A stretch of 5,388 bases of DNA from an uncultured Megasphaera sp. (lineage in GTDB: Bacteria; Bacillota; Negativicutes; Veillonellales; Megasphaeraceae). Where the stretch lies: contig CAKPYN010000040.1 in the NCBI GenBank assembly GCA_934202965.1, positions 1 to 5,388 of the forward strand. Direction: 5' to 3'. The notes beneath the pieces were generated by a model, which worked only from the letters and a program-made list of their open reading frames with translations, was not told the DNA's origin and ran no database searches. How positions within the stretch are numbered: the first letter of the stretch is position 1; every line of letters begins with the position of its first letter. A program made the position numbers and the translations under genes. Shown one piece after another: positions 1 through 5,300 of the stretch.

Positions 1-1
1 A

Positions 2-283
2 GCTATGAACAATACAGTCATGAAAGACGTAGCAAAAGCAGAAAACGCCTTTACAAGTGATGAAACCATGCGTTATAAATACATGCTGCGTGAAAAAGCA
101 ATCCGCGATTACTATTCAGGCTTGGATGATACTAAACAAGAAGGCATAGAGATAGGTATAAAGCAAGGACGGGAACAGGGTTTAGCACAAGGACGAGAAC
201 AAGGCTTGACACAAGGACGAGAACAGGGCTTGGCGCAAGGCGCGCAACAAGAAAAAATAGCGAATATCCTAGGCATGCTGTGA
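2..283 (+). CDS. Rpn-family recombination-promoting nuclease / putative transposase, C-terminal part (5' end outside window)
   Basis: The frame is open to the left edge, so this is very likely the tail of a longer gene; family members are usually near 300 residues with the PD-(D/E)XK nuclease core in the N-terminal part, not visible here. The visible part has the family's typical ending: a charged helix with the motif YKYMLREKAIRDYYSGLDD (about codons 24-42 counted from the ATG at position 5), then a run of QGREQGLA-type repeats. Such proteins (Pfam PDDEXK_2, Rpn/YhgA-like) are DNA endonucleases linked to RecA-independent recombination. The ATG at 5 has no visible ribosome site, so I do not take it as the start. 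The frame ends at TGA 281-283, but family-like sequence continues beyond (see next entry), so the gene may be truncated or inactive. Family call is by tail pattern only. Confidence 0.72.
   Translation, partial: AMNNTVMKDVAKAENAFTSDETMRYKYMLREKAIRDYYSGLDDTKQEGIEIGIKQGREQGLAQGREQGLTQGREQGLAQGAQQEKIANILGML
164..235 (+). repeat. Three tandem 24-bp in-frame repeats encoding QGREQGLA/T
   Basis: Units at 164-187, 188-211 and 212-235 differ only at a few, mostly third-codon, positions and encode QGREQGLA, QGREQGLT and QGREQGLA; a decayed fourth copy (QGAQQ) follows. Because the unit is a multiple of three, copy number can change by slippage without breaking the frame. Runs of this kind (GREEG, GREQG) are typical of the hinge in Rpn-family proteins and are predicted helical or coiled. 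Confidence 0.85.
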
Positions 284-373
284 GAAGAAATCGATATTTC
301 TGTGATAGCCAAGATTACGTCTTGCTCAGTGGCAGAAATTCAACAGATAGCCAATGACCATTCCGAATCATGA
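284..373 (+). pseudogene. Stranded C-terminal tail of the Rpn-family gene after an in-frame stop
   Basis: Directly after the TGA at 281-283 the same frame reads EEIDISVIAKITSCSVAEIQ and onward for 29 codons to a second TGA at 371-373. In Rpn-family proteins the segment after the QGREQG repeats normally reads like an amphipathic helix, then a 'DI..IA..TGLS..EI' helix; these codons supply exactly that. The simplest reading is a single substitution, for example CGA (Arg) to TGA, that removed the last 30 residues. Whether the shortened protein still works is unknown, because the catalytic core lies upstream. A sequencing error would give the same picture. Confidence 0.6.
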
Positions 374-415
374 TGGCGTTGAGGTTCGAATTATAGTACT
401 AAGCTATGTAGGCAT

Positions 416-439
416 TACGCATATTCCGTATGCTGCGTA
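416..439. promoter_or_regulatory. Dyad symmetry just upstream of the trmB -35 box
   Basis: TACGCA (416-421) and TGCGTA (434-439) are inverted copies. Within them GCATA (419-423) and TATGC (429-433) form a second, overlapping dyad. The right arm ends three bases before the -35 hexamer at 443, a position where an activator or repressor could bind. No regulator can be named; chance is possible. Confidence 0.25.
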
Positions 440-442
440 TCA

Positions 443-471
443 TTGACAGGTCCTTTGATATTTTTTATAAT
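443..471 (+). promoter_or_regulatory. Perfect-consensus sigma-A-type promoter for the trmB operon
   Basis: TTGACA at 443-448 and TATAAT at 466-471 are both exact matches to the vegetative sigma consensus, separated by the optimal 17 bp. A T-rich stretch in the spacer and AT-rich DNA after the -10 box should favour opening. The start of transcription should fall at about 477-479. No better promoter is visible before trmB, so it probably drives trmB, the SEDS gene and hydE. The transcript would enter a terminator hairpin within about five bases (next entry). Confidence 0.8.
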
Positions 472-482
472 AATATAGGTAC

Positions 483-515
483 AGGCTGATTTCATGTGGA
501 ATCAGCCTCTTTTTT
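483..515 (+). terminator. Intrinsic terminator or leader hairpin between promoter and trmB
   Basis: AGGCTGATT (483-491) pairs perfectly with AATCAGCCT (500-508); a T-G wobble and a C-G pair extend the stem inward to a four-base loop (494-497). The stem is followed by CTTTTTT (509-515). This meets the usual form of a Rho-independent terminator on the + strand and has no matching T-run on the other strand. It could end transcripts arriving from the Rpn gene, but it also lies inside the expected trmB leader, beginning only about five bases after the predicted start of transcription. The trmB ribosome site begins six bases after its T-run. Confidence 0.8.
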
Positions 516-531
516 AGAACAGGAGGACGAC

Positions 532-1206
532 ATGCGGTTACGAAGAAAACCTTGGATTGATGAAGCGATAAAACAATATGCATCTTTCGTTCATTTAGAA
601 AGTTGCGAAGAATATAAAGGAAAATGGCGGACATTATTTGAAAATCCCGATGCCCCGTTATGGGTGGAATTAGGAACGGGTAAAGGAAATTTTATTTCTA
701 AAATGGCCGAGCTTCATCCGGAAGTTAATTTTATTGGCATTGAAATTCAGATTGGCGTTATTTACTATGCCGGTAAAAAATGTGCGGAAGCGGAATTACC
801 TAATGTACAGCTGCTGCGATTTGATGTAGCTCGATTGGAAGAAATTTTTGCACCGGGAGAAGTAGATCGGTTCTTTATTAATTTTTGCGATCCGTGGCCC
901 AAAAAGCGGCATGCCAAACGGCGATTGACGTATCATGATTTTTTAGATCGATATGCTCGGCTGCTTAAGGAAGATGGAAAAATTTATTTTAAATCGGATA
1001 ATGCCGGCCTGTTTGATTTTACGCTGGAAGAATTTAAACTGCGTCATTGGCCATTGTCTGAAGTGACGTACGATTTACATCATAGTGATGTTTTAAATGA
1101 AGCGATGACTGAATATGAAGCGAAATTTAGTGCCAAAGGACAGCCTATTTTTCATTGCGTAGCTGCTAGACCAACCGAGGTGACAGCAGATGACGAAGCA
1201 AATTAG
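532..1206 (+). CDS. trmB: tRNA (guanine-N7-)-methyltransferase TrmB
   Basis: TrmB uses S-adenosylmethionine to methylate N7 of guanine 46 in the variable loop of many tRNAs, in the cytoplasm. The 224-residue product fits the family length. Visible marks are the SAM-binding loop VELGTGKG (residues 45-52) followed by IGIEIQ (68-73), the signature DPWPKKRHAKRRLT (120-133) that helps form the catalytic and tRNA-binding site, and the late TEYEAKF motif (193-199). I start at ATG 532 because AGGAGG at 521-526 sits five bases before it; an upstream GTG at 496 keeps the frame open but lies inside the terminator hairpin and has no ribosome site. The last 17 bases overlap the next gene, which suggests translational coupling. 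Identity is firm from the motifs. Confidence 0.97.
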   Translation: MRLRRKPWIDEAIKQYASFVHLESCEEYKGKWRTLFENPDAPLWVELGTGKGNFISKMAELHPEVNFIGIEIQIGVIYYAGKKCAEAELPNVQLLRFDVARLEEIFAPGEVDRFFINFCDPWPKKRHAKRRLTYHDFLDRYARLLKEDGKIYFKSDNAGLFDFTLEEFKLRHWPLSEVTYDLHHSDVLNEAMTEYEAKFSAKGQPIFHCVAARPTEVTADDEAN

Positions 1207-2449
1207 AAAACTGCATCAATACCATTGGGGATTATGGATTGCCTTTATTACGTTACTTGTCATTGGCATGACGAATGTATATAGTGCGACATTTGCTGCT
1301 GATAACATCAATGGAAATTTTTATGATCATCTCATGAAACAGATAATGTGGACTGTTATTGGGAGTGCTGTAGCGTTTATTCTTTATCGCAATGATTATC
1401 ATAGATGGCGTAAATATATAAAATGGGGGACTATCATAGCGATTGTGCTATTGCTGCTTGTATTATGCATTGGTACCGTAGTTAATGGCTCACGACGATG
1501 GATTACCATTGGAGGATTTAGCTTTCAGCCGTCAGAACTTGCGAAGTTAGTCAGTATTATCTATGCGGCCCATTGGCTTTCGTTGTCATTGGAACAGCAT
1601 AGGCCTATTGAATTTTTGTACCGACTCCATATAAAATCGAAGAATTGGCTTCTTAAAGAAGTAGGAATGGTTCCATTTCTGCCGCATATTTCTTTGTGGG
1701 TACCCTTGATGATGGCACTGCTTGTTTTTGTTCAGCCTGATGCCGGCACAGCGACCATTATTGTCGGTATACCGATATGCATGGCATGGATTAGCGGCGC
1801 TCATGTTACCAAAGTTCTACTGCCGATAGGGATATTGACAATGGTGGTTGTTGCGGGTATTTTATACGAACCGTATCGATTTACGCGGGTTATGGTTTGG
1901 ATAGATCCCTGGGGACAGGCGCAAACGGCGGGGTATCAGACTGTGCAAGGATTGATTGCGATTGGTACAGGTCACTTTTTTGGTCAAGGACTGGGCAAAG
2001 GAATGAGTAAATTTGGCTTTTTGCCGGAAGCGCATACAGACTTTGCGTTTGCTGTTTTTGCTCAAGAATGGGGGCTGTGTGGCACGATACTCCTAATAAC
2101 GATGTTTTTTATTGTTATCGTGTTGGGCATTTTGACAGCGATGCATTGTAAAAATAAATTTGGCTCCCTCTTGGCTCTGGGGCTGACCTTATATTTAGGC
2201 GGTCAAGGATTTATTAATATAGCCATGGTTAGCCGGCTTATTCCTGTCGTAGGCGTGCCGTTGCCGTTTATTAGTTATGGCGGGACGGCGCTGATTGTGA
2301 ATATGGCAGCAGCTGCCTTGTTATTAAATATTAGCCGGCAGAACTATCGACTGGCTGAAAAAGAGTGTGTTGCCTTTTCCAAACGACCTGTCAAGTCGTT
2401 ACATGAAGAAACACGAAGTCAATTTCCATTGCATTCGAAAGATAAATAA
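1190..2449 (+). CDS. SEDS-family peptidoglycan glycosyltransferase (FtsW/RodA/SpoVE type)
   Basis: SEDS proteins are polytopic membrane enzymes that polymerise glycan strands from lipid II together with a class B penicillin-binding protein, at the septum (FtsW) or side wall (RodA). The 419-residue product shows many hydrophobic segments and the family landmarks in order: NGSRRWITIGGFSFQPSELAK (99-119), QPDAGTA (182-188), GYQTVQGLIAIGTGHFFGQGLG (248-269), HTDFAFAVFAQEWG (282-295) with the putative catalytic Asp284, and VPLPFISYGG (356-365). The loop and segment between SELAK and QPDAG (about 131-168) is longer and more basic than in the best-known members. ATG 1190 follows GAGGTGA (1177-1183) inside the end of trmB. 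The PLPFISYGG ending and QPSELAK fit both FtsW and RodA, so I leave the symbol empty; no partner PBP gene is present here. Confidence 0.93.
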   Translation: MTKQIRKLHQYHWGLWIAFITLLVIGMTNVYSATFAADNINGNFYDHLMKQIMWTVIGSAVAFILYRNDYHRWRKYIKWGTIIAIVLLLLVLCIGTVVNGSRRWITIGGFSFQPSELAKLVSIIYAAHWLSLSLEQHRPIEFLYRLHIKSKNWLLKEVGMVPFLPHISLWVPLMMALLVFVQPDAGTATIIVGIPICMAWISGAHVTKVLLPIGILTMVVVAGILYEPYRFTRVMVWIDPWGQAQTAGYQTVQGLIAIGTGHFFGQGLGKGMSKFGFLPEAHTDFAFAVFAQEWGLCGTILLITMFFIVIVLGILTAMHCKNKFGSLLALGLTLYLGGQGFINIAMVSRLIPVVGVPLPFISYGGTALIVNMAAAALLLNISRQNYRLAEKECVAFSKRPVKSLHEETRSQFPLHSKDK

Positions 2450-2470
2450 TGGCACTGAGAGGAGGTGCAG

Positions 2471-3565
2471 ATGATGCTGCATGCATTGCTTCAGCAAAAA
2501 AAATTCACCAAAGAAGATATGATTACCCTGCTTAGTCTTACGAAACCGGAAGAACTGCAGGCATTGTATGAAGCGGCGTATGCCGTAAAAGCGATGAATG
2601 TAGGACGTATTGTGTACTATCGCGGGTTGATTGAGTTTTCCAATCGGTGTATTAAAGATTGTTTATATTGCGGCATTCGCCGCAGCAACAATGAAGTACA
2701 GCGTTTTGATACAGCACGGGAAGATATATTAGCGATGGCAAAATGGGCGTATGATAACCAATATGGTTCATTGACGCTTCAGTCGGGAGAACGACAAGAT
2801 GAAGCATTTATTGCGTATATAGAAGAACTGGTGCGGGATATTAAAGCGTTGAGTCAAGGTGAATTGGGAATCACGCTATGCGTAGGAGAACAGTCAGAAG
2901 AAACGTATCGCCGCTGGTTTGAAGCGGGGGCCCATCGGTATCTGCTTCGTATAGAAACGAGTAATCCTGCGTTATATCAAACACTGCATCCCCAGGATGG
3001 GCATCATCAATGGACGGTACGAAAGAAGTGCTTAGAATCGCTGCGACGTATTGGCTATCAAGTCGGTACAGGCGATATGATTGGTCTTCCCAATCAAACC
3101 ATCGAAGATTTAGCAGAGGATATTCTCTTTTATCGAGATATGGATATTGATATGATTGGCATGGGTCCGTATGTCGTTCATCATCAGACACCGGTGGGAA
3201 AACAGGTGAGAGAAAAGGGATTGGATTCGCCAGAAGAAAAATTACGACGCTTGCAGCTGGGACTTAAAATGATTGCCGTTACCCGCCTAGTGCTTCGAGA
3301 TGTCAATATTGCATCGACGACGGCCTTGCAGGCATTGCATCCGTTGGGGCGAGAATTAGGATTAAAAGCCGGTGCCAATGTTCTTATGCCCATTGTTACA
3401 TTACCCAAGTTTCGCTCACAATACTTGCTGTATGACAACAAGCCCTGTGTGGATGAAGAGCCGCAGCAATGCAAGAACTGTCTCAGTGCCCGTGTCGCAT
3501 CCGTCGGCGATCGCATAGGACTGGGACAATGGGGCGATTCGCCGCATTTTTATCATAAAAAATAA
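2471..3565 (+). CDS. hydE: [FeFe]-hydrogenase H-cluster radical SAM maturase HydE
   Basis: HydE is a cytoplasmic radical S-adenosylmethionine enzyme that acts with HydG and HydF to build the diiron subcluster of [FeFe]-hydrogenase. The 364-residue product has the CX3CX2C cluster motif at Cys60, Cys64 and Cys67, in the HydE context EFSNRCIKDCLYCGIRRSN. Further HydE-like blocks are RIETSNPALYQTLHP (160-174), GDMIGLPNQTIEDLAEDI (201-218), and TTALQALHPLGRELGLKAGA (283-302). Near the C-terminus Cys326, Cys334 and Cys337 (CX7CX2C) match the spacing of the optional second Fe-S site known in Thermotoga HydE. The start is ATG 2471, five bases after GGAGG (2461-2465); ATG 2474 is equally possible, while the GTG at 2465 lies inside the ribosome site. 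It begins 21 bases after the SEDS gene, so it is probably co-transcribed. No hydF, hydG or hydrogenase gene lies in the window. BioB and PylB relatives fit the motifs less well. Confidence 0.94.
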   Translation: MMLHALLQQKKFTKEDMITLLSLTKPEELQALYEAAYAVKAMNVGRIVYYRGLIEFSNRCIKDCLYCGIRRSNNEVQRFDTAREDILAMAKWAYDNQYGSLTLQSGERQDEAFIAYIEELVRDIKALSQGELGITLCVGEQSEETYRRWFEAGAHRYLLRIETSNPALYQTLHPQDGHHQWTVRKKCLESLRRIGYQVGTGDMIGLPNQTIEDLAEDILFYRDMDIDMIGMGPYVVHHQTPVGKQVREKGLDSPEEKLRRLQLGLKMIAVTRLVLRDVNIASTTALQALHPLGRELGLKAGANVLMPIVTLPKFRSQYLLYDNKPCVDEEPQQCKNCLSARVASVGDRIGLGQWGDSPHFYHKK

Positions 3566-3610
3566 AAGAATATAAAGTACAACTAGCTAGAAGATTTTTC
3601 GATGCTAATT

Positions 3611-3656
3611 AAAAAATCCGTTACGAGATATAACGTGTCTCATAACGGATTTTTTT
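3611..3656. terminator. Bidirectional intrinsic terminator between hydE and the IclR-type gene
   Basis: A6-TCCGTTA (3611-3623) pairs with TAACGGA-T-run (3643-3656); after one C-A mismatch the stem continues with GAGA (3625-3628) against TCTC (3638-3641). The loop is about nine bases. T-rich tails are present on both strands (seven T at 3650-3656; six A at 3611-3616), so it can end hydE transcripts moving right and regulator transcripts moving left. It lies 45 bases after the hydE stop and 12 bases past the stop of the convergent gene. Confidence 0.93.
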
Positions 3657-3668
3657 GTTAGCAGTATA

Positions 3669-4448
3669 TTATTTTTCGATATTGCCCAACGTATTCGAAA
3701 TAGTTTGAGCGGCATTTTTTAAATCAACTAACAACGATTCTTTGATAGAGGGGATTTGTTTGACAAATGCTGTGGTACTAATCGTTGCTGTTAACTGTCC
3801 GGTTAGATTGAAAACTGGGACAGCAATGCTGCCCACGTCTAGATTAAATTCTTCCATTTCCCAAGCATATTGCTTTTCTTTTATCTCTTTCAGGTGGTTT
3901 TGCAATAACGATATATCTGTAATCGTATTCGGCGTATACGGTGTCAGTGTCAGGGTGTCTAAATAATGGGGATTTTCTGCTAACAGCGTGTGTGTTAATA
4001 ATAACTTGCCGGACGAAGTAGCATAAATCGGTAAATTACTGTATTCAGACAGTGTAATATAGTAAGCTGTACTGCTGGGATACGCACAATAAACTGAAAA
4101 GATGTCATCTTGGCTGACTAATTGCAAACTGGATGTGATATGGTACGTATTGGAAATTTTATCTGCCAGAGATTTAAACATGAGAATATATTCTTTCGTC
4201 TGTTTTTGGATAATGTCGGCTTTACCGATGAAATAATTTCCTAGACGATAGCAAGCTCTAGCTTCATCATATAATAATAATTTATTAGCGACTAATGTAT
4301 TTACCAATCCCCGAGCGGTGTTTATATTTAAGTTCGTCATTTCGCTGATTTCATTGATTGTTCGACTGGGGACTACTGCTGTAAAGCAGTCAAGAATATC
4401 AATAGCGCGTTGAACTGATTGAATTAATTTTGGAGTATGTGTTGTCAC
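3669..4448 (-). CDS. IclR-family transcriptional regulator
   Basis: IclR-type regulators bind DNA as dimers or tetramers and answer to small organic effectors, often controlling carbon-source catabolism. The 259-residue length is typical. The N-terminal winged helix begins with LIQSVQRAIDILDCF (8-22), a family hallmark, with the helix-turn-helix at about 30-52 (TINEISEMTNLNINTARGLV). The wing ends at YRLGNYF (67-73). The C-terminal effector domain shows PIYATSSGKLLL (140-151) and YAWEMEEFNLDVGSIAVPVF (194-213), both at family positions. I choose GTG 4448 because GAAAGAGG (4457-4464) lies eight bases before it; the longer open frame to 4586 would run through the palindromic element and has no ribosome site. 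The gene is alone between two terminators, so its target and effector cannot be told. The cupin gene upstream is one possible target, but nothing proves it. Confidence 0.92.
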   Translation of the reverse strand: MTTHTPKLIQSVQRAIDILDCFTAVVPSRTINEISEMTNLNINTARGLVNTLVANKLLLYDEARACYRLGNYFIGKADIIQKQTKEYILMFKSLADKISNTYHITSSLQLVSQDDIFSVYCAYPSSTAYYITLSEYSNLPIYATSSGKLLLTHTLLAENPHYLDTLTLTPYTPNTITDISLLQNHLKEIKEKQYAWEMEEFNLDVGSIAVPVFNLTGQLTATISTTAFVKQIPSIKESLLVDLKNAAQTISNTLGNIEK

Positions 4449-4472
4449 AGATAAAACCTCTTTCAATATATA

Positions 4473-4535
4473 GTGAACGTACCCCCGCCTACAAAGGCGG
4501 GAGTTTCCTGCTTCTGTAGGCGGGGGTACGTTCAC
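4473..4535. mobile_element. 63-bp palindromic element, resembling an IS200/IS605-type end or a miniature derivative
   Basis: A perfect 21-bp inverted repeat (4473-4493 and 4515-4535) starting GTGAACGTACCCCCGCC surrounds a 21-base centre. On the - strand the centre and right arm read GAAGCAGGAAACTCCCGCC, a short TTTGT loop, AGGCGGGGG and TACGTTCAC. This AAGC...CTCCC-stem-GGGGG-TA..TTCAC layout resembles the 3' (right) ends of IS200/IS605 elements with tnpB in Firmicutes, which also form the end of the guide RNA. There is room for alternative folds: one long 21-bp stem, or a 7-bp inner hairpin (CCCGCCT with AGGCGGG). No transposase is attached, so it would be a remnant or a passively moved miniature element. 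It ends eight bases upstream of the regulator's ribosome site and lacks a T-run, so it is not an ordinary terminator. Confidence 0.55.
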
Positions 4536-4560
4536 AACATTTACATATTTTGTATAACAG

Positions 4561-4600
4561 AAAAAGACCCAGTATACACGTGACATATGTGTACTGGGTC
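4561..4600 (-). terminator. Leftward intrinsic terminator, probably of the cupin gene
   Basis: GACCCAGTA (4566-4574) and TACTGGGTC (4592-4600) are a perfect 9-bp inverted repeat, and further CAC/GTG pairing is possible inside with a small bulge. On the - strand the stem is followed by CTTTTTCTG, giving a terminator shape; on the + strand no T-run follows. It lies downstream of the cupin gene and upstream of the regulator gene, so it should separate the two transcripts. The regulator's own promoter must then lie between about 4449 and 4560 or inside this region; I see no convincing one. Confidence 0.75.
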
Positions 4601-4811
4601 CTTATGGTATAGGATTCATATTGTTTTTGGTTCTGGTATCTTTGACCTCACTAAAAAATCATAAACAGGTTCGTTCGAGTCGTTCAGTATACATCACTTA
4701 CGTAAAAACTACATCACCACATTTCGAAAAGTTCGAAGCACTTATTGTTTTACTAAGCTGATTGCTGCGTCTATAGACGAACGGTGTTTCATAATCCTAC
4801 AAGTCCTATAT
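4601..4811. other. Intergenic stretch without a convincing gene
   Basis: Between the cupin stop and the leftward terminator there is no open frame of useful length on either strand. The longest start-to-stop on the - strand just after the cupin is 16 codons (4792 to 4742) with a poor ribosome site. Short features: TACATCAC occurs twice, at 4690-4697 and 4710-4717, exactly 20 bases apart; TTCGAA occurs twice, at 4723-4728 and 4732-4737. If the terminator at 4561-4600 belongs to the cupin gene, this is its long 3' untranslated region. It could equally be a decayed gene or insertion. Confidence 0.4.
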
Positions 4812-5138
4812 TTAGTTGTTAATAATTAACGCAATAAACACGAGATCTGCAGTACCTGTGTTTGCTAAGCTATGACCTTTGCCGTCCGGCGTATAAGTAA
4901 CATCACCTGCTTTGACGGTTCGGACTGTGCCGTTGTCGTCGTATTGGCCTTCTCCGGAAAGGATGTAATATGCTTCTGCGTTATCATGATGAACATGGTA
5001 GCCCAAAGAACATCCTGGCTTGATGGTAATGCGCGCGAACATGCCATTCTTACCATTAAGCTGTTCGTCTGTTAGCAGCTTCTGACGTAAAATATATCCT
5101 TTGCCGCCAGCTGCCTGCTCTATTTTCTCTGTATCCAA
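4812..5138 (-). CDS. Small single-domain cupin (Cupin_2-type) protein
   Basis: The 108-residue product is one conserved beta-barrel cupin domain. Both cupin motifs are complete: motif 1, G42-X5-H48-X-H50-X4-E55-X6-G62, and motif 2, G78-X5-P84-X-G86-X2-H89-X3-N93. His48, His50, Glu55 and His89 should bind a divalent metal. There is no signal peptide, so it is cytoplasmic. Stand-alone cupins of this size include isomerases, dioxygenases and sugar- or effector-binding proteins; the sequence does not decide which. I prefer TTG 5138 as start, because AAAGAGGTGA (5144-5153) is five bases upstream; the GTG at 5147 lies inside that ribosome site and would add only three residues. It has its own promoter and is followed, after a gap, by a leftward terminator. 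Confidence 0.88.
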   Translation of the reverse strand: MDTEKIEQAAGGKGYILRQKLLTDEQLNGKNGMFARITIKPGCSLGYHVHHDNAEAYYILSGEGQYDDNGTVRTVKAGDVTYTPDGKGHSLANTGTADLVFIALIINN

Positions 5139-5155
5139 TGGACTCACCTCTTTCT

Positions 5156-5169
5156 AATGCGTTCGCATT
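5156..5169. promoter_or_regulatory. Short dyad in the cupin leader (possible operator or hairpin)
   Basis: AATGCG and CGCATT flank a two-base centre, AATGCGTTCGCATT. It lies between the predicted start of transcription and the ribosome site of the cupin gene, where a repressor would block elongation or a small hairpin would affect translation. The two-base loop is too tight for a good RNA hairpin, which slightly favours a protein-binding site. No regulator is identified. Confidence 0.35.
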
Positions 5170-5179
5170 TCTTGATTTG

Positions 5180-5208
5180 ATTATAGCATGAAATGTTCTG
5201 AATGTCAT
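5180..5208 (-). promoter_or_regulatory. Sigma-A-type promoter of the cupin gene with an overlapping dyad
   Basis: On the - strand ATGACA (5208-5203) and TATAAT (5185-5180) are separated by 17 bp; the -35 matches five of six consensus bases, the -10 is perfect and is preceded by TG at one base distance (TGCTATAAT), an extended -10. The start of transcription should be near 5173. GCATGA (5186-5191) and TCATGC (5205-5210) form an inverted repeat that covers the spacer and -35 box, a classical repressor position. Confidence 0.72.
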
Positions 5209-5300
5209 GCGGTACACACAAAAAACATATTCCATTTTCGCATATATAAGAAAGAAGCTATGTCATAATGTATATGCAGCTGTACTCGTTACATAATAGG

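Noticed and set aside
164..235. Possible CRISPR array
   Set aside because: Units are contiguous with no spacers and are in-frame protein repeats.
112..312. Cys/Pro-rich open frame on the - strand opposite the Rpn repeats
   Set aside because: Its regular CSRPCAKP pattern is only the antisense reading of the 24-bp repeats; it has no ribosome site.
496..531. Upstream GTG start for TrmB giving a 236-residue protein
   Set aside because: It lies in the loop of the terminator hairpin, has no ribosome site, and the extra 12 residues simply translate the stem and the AGGAGG of the real start at 532.
2465..2470. GTG start of HydE at 2465
   Set aside because: It overlaps the GGAGG ribosome site; ATG 2471 or 2474 is correctly spaced.
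2871..3516. Two - strand open frames of 106 and 110 codons opposite hydE
   Set aside because: They are antisense shadows of a strongly recognised gene and resemble no family I know.
2471..3565. HydE gene as biotin synthase (BioB) or methylornithine synthase (PylB)
   Set aside because: The CGIRRSN context after the cluster cysteines, the ETSNPALYQTLHP block and the C-terminal TTALQALHPLGRELGLKAGA block are HydE-specific.
4473..4535. Palindromic element as an ordinary intrinsic terminator
   Set aside because: Neither strand has a T-run after the stem, and a proper leftward terminator is present upstream at 4561-4600.
4449..4586. 46-residue N-terminal extension of the IclR-type regulator
   Set aside because: It is a translation of the palindromic element and the terminator loop; the hallmark IclR N-terminus begins right after GTG 4448, which has a good ribosome site.
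4742..4792. 16-codon open frame (MKHRSSIDAAISLVKQ) on the - strand after the cupin
   Set aside because: Too short, weak ribosome site, not recognisable; it may be a remnant of an inserted sequence but cannot be supported.
5139..5147. GTG start of the cupin at 5147
   Set aside because: The GTG is part of the AAAGAGGTGA ribosome site itself; TTG 5138 is at the right distance.
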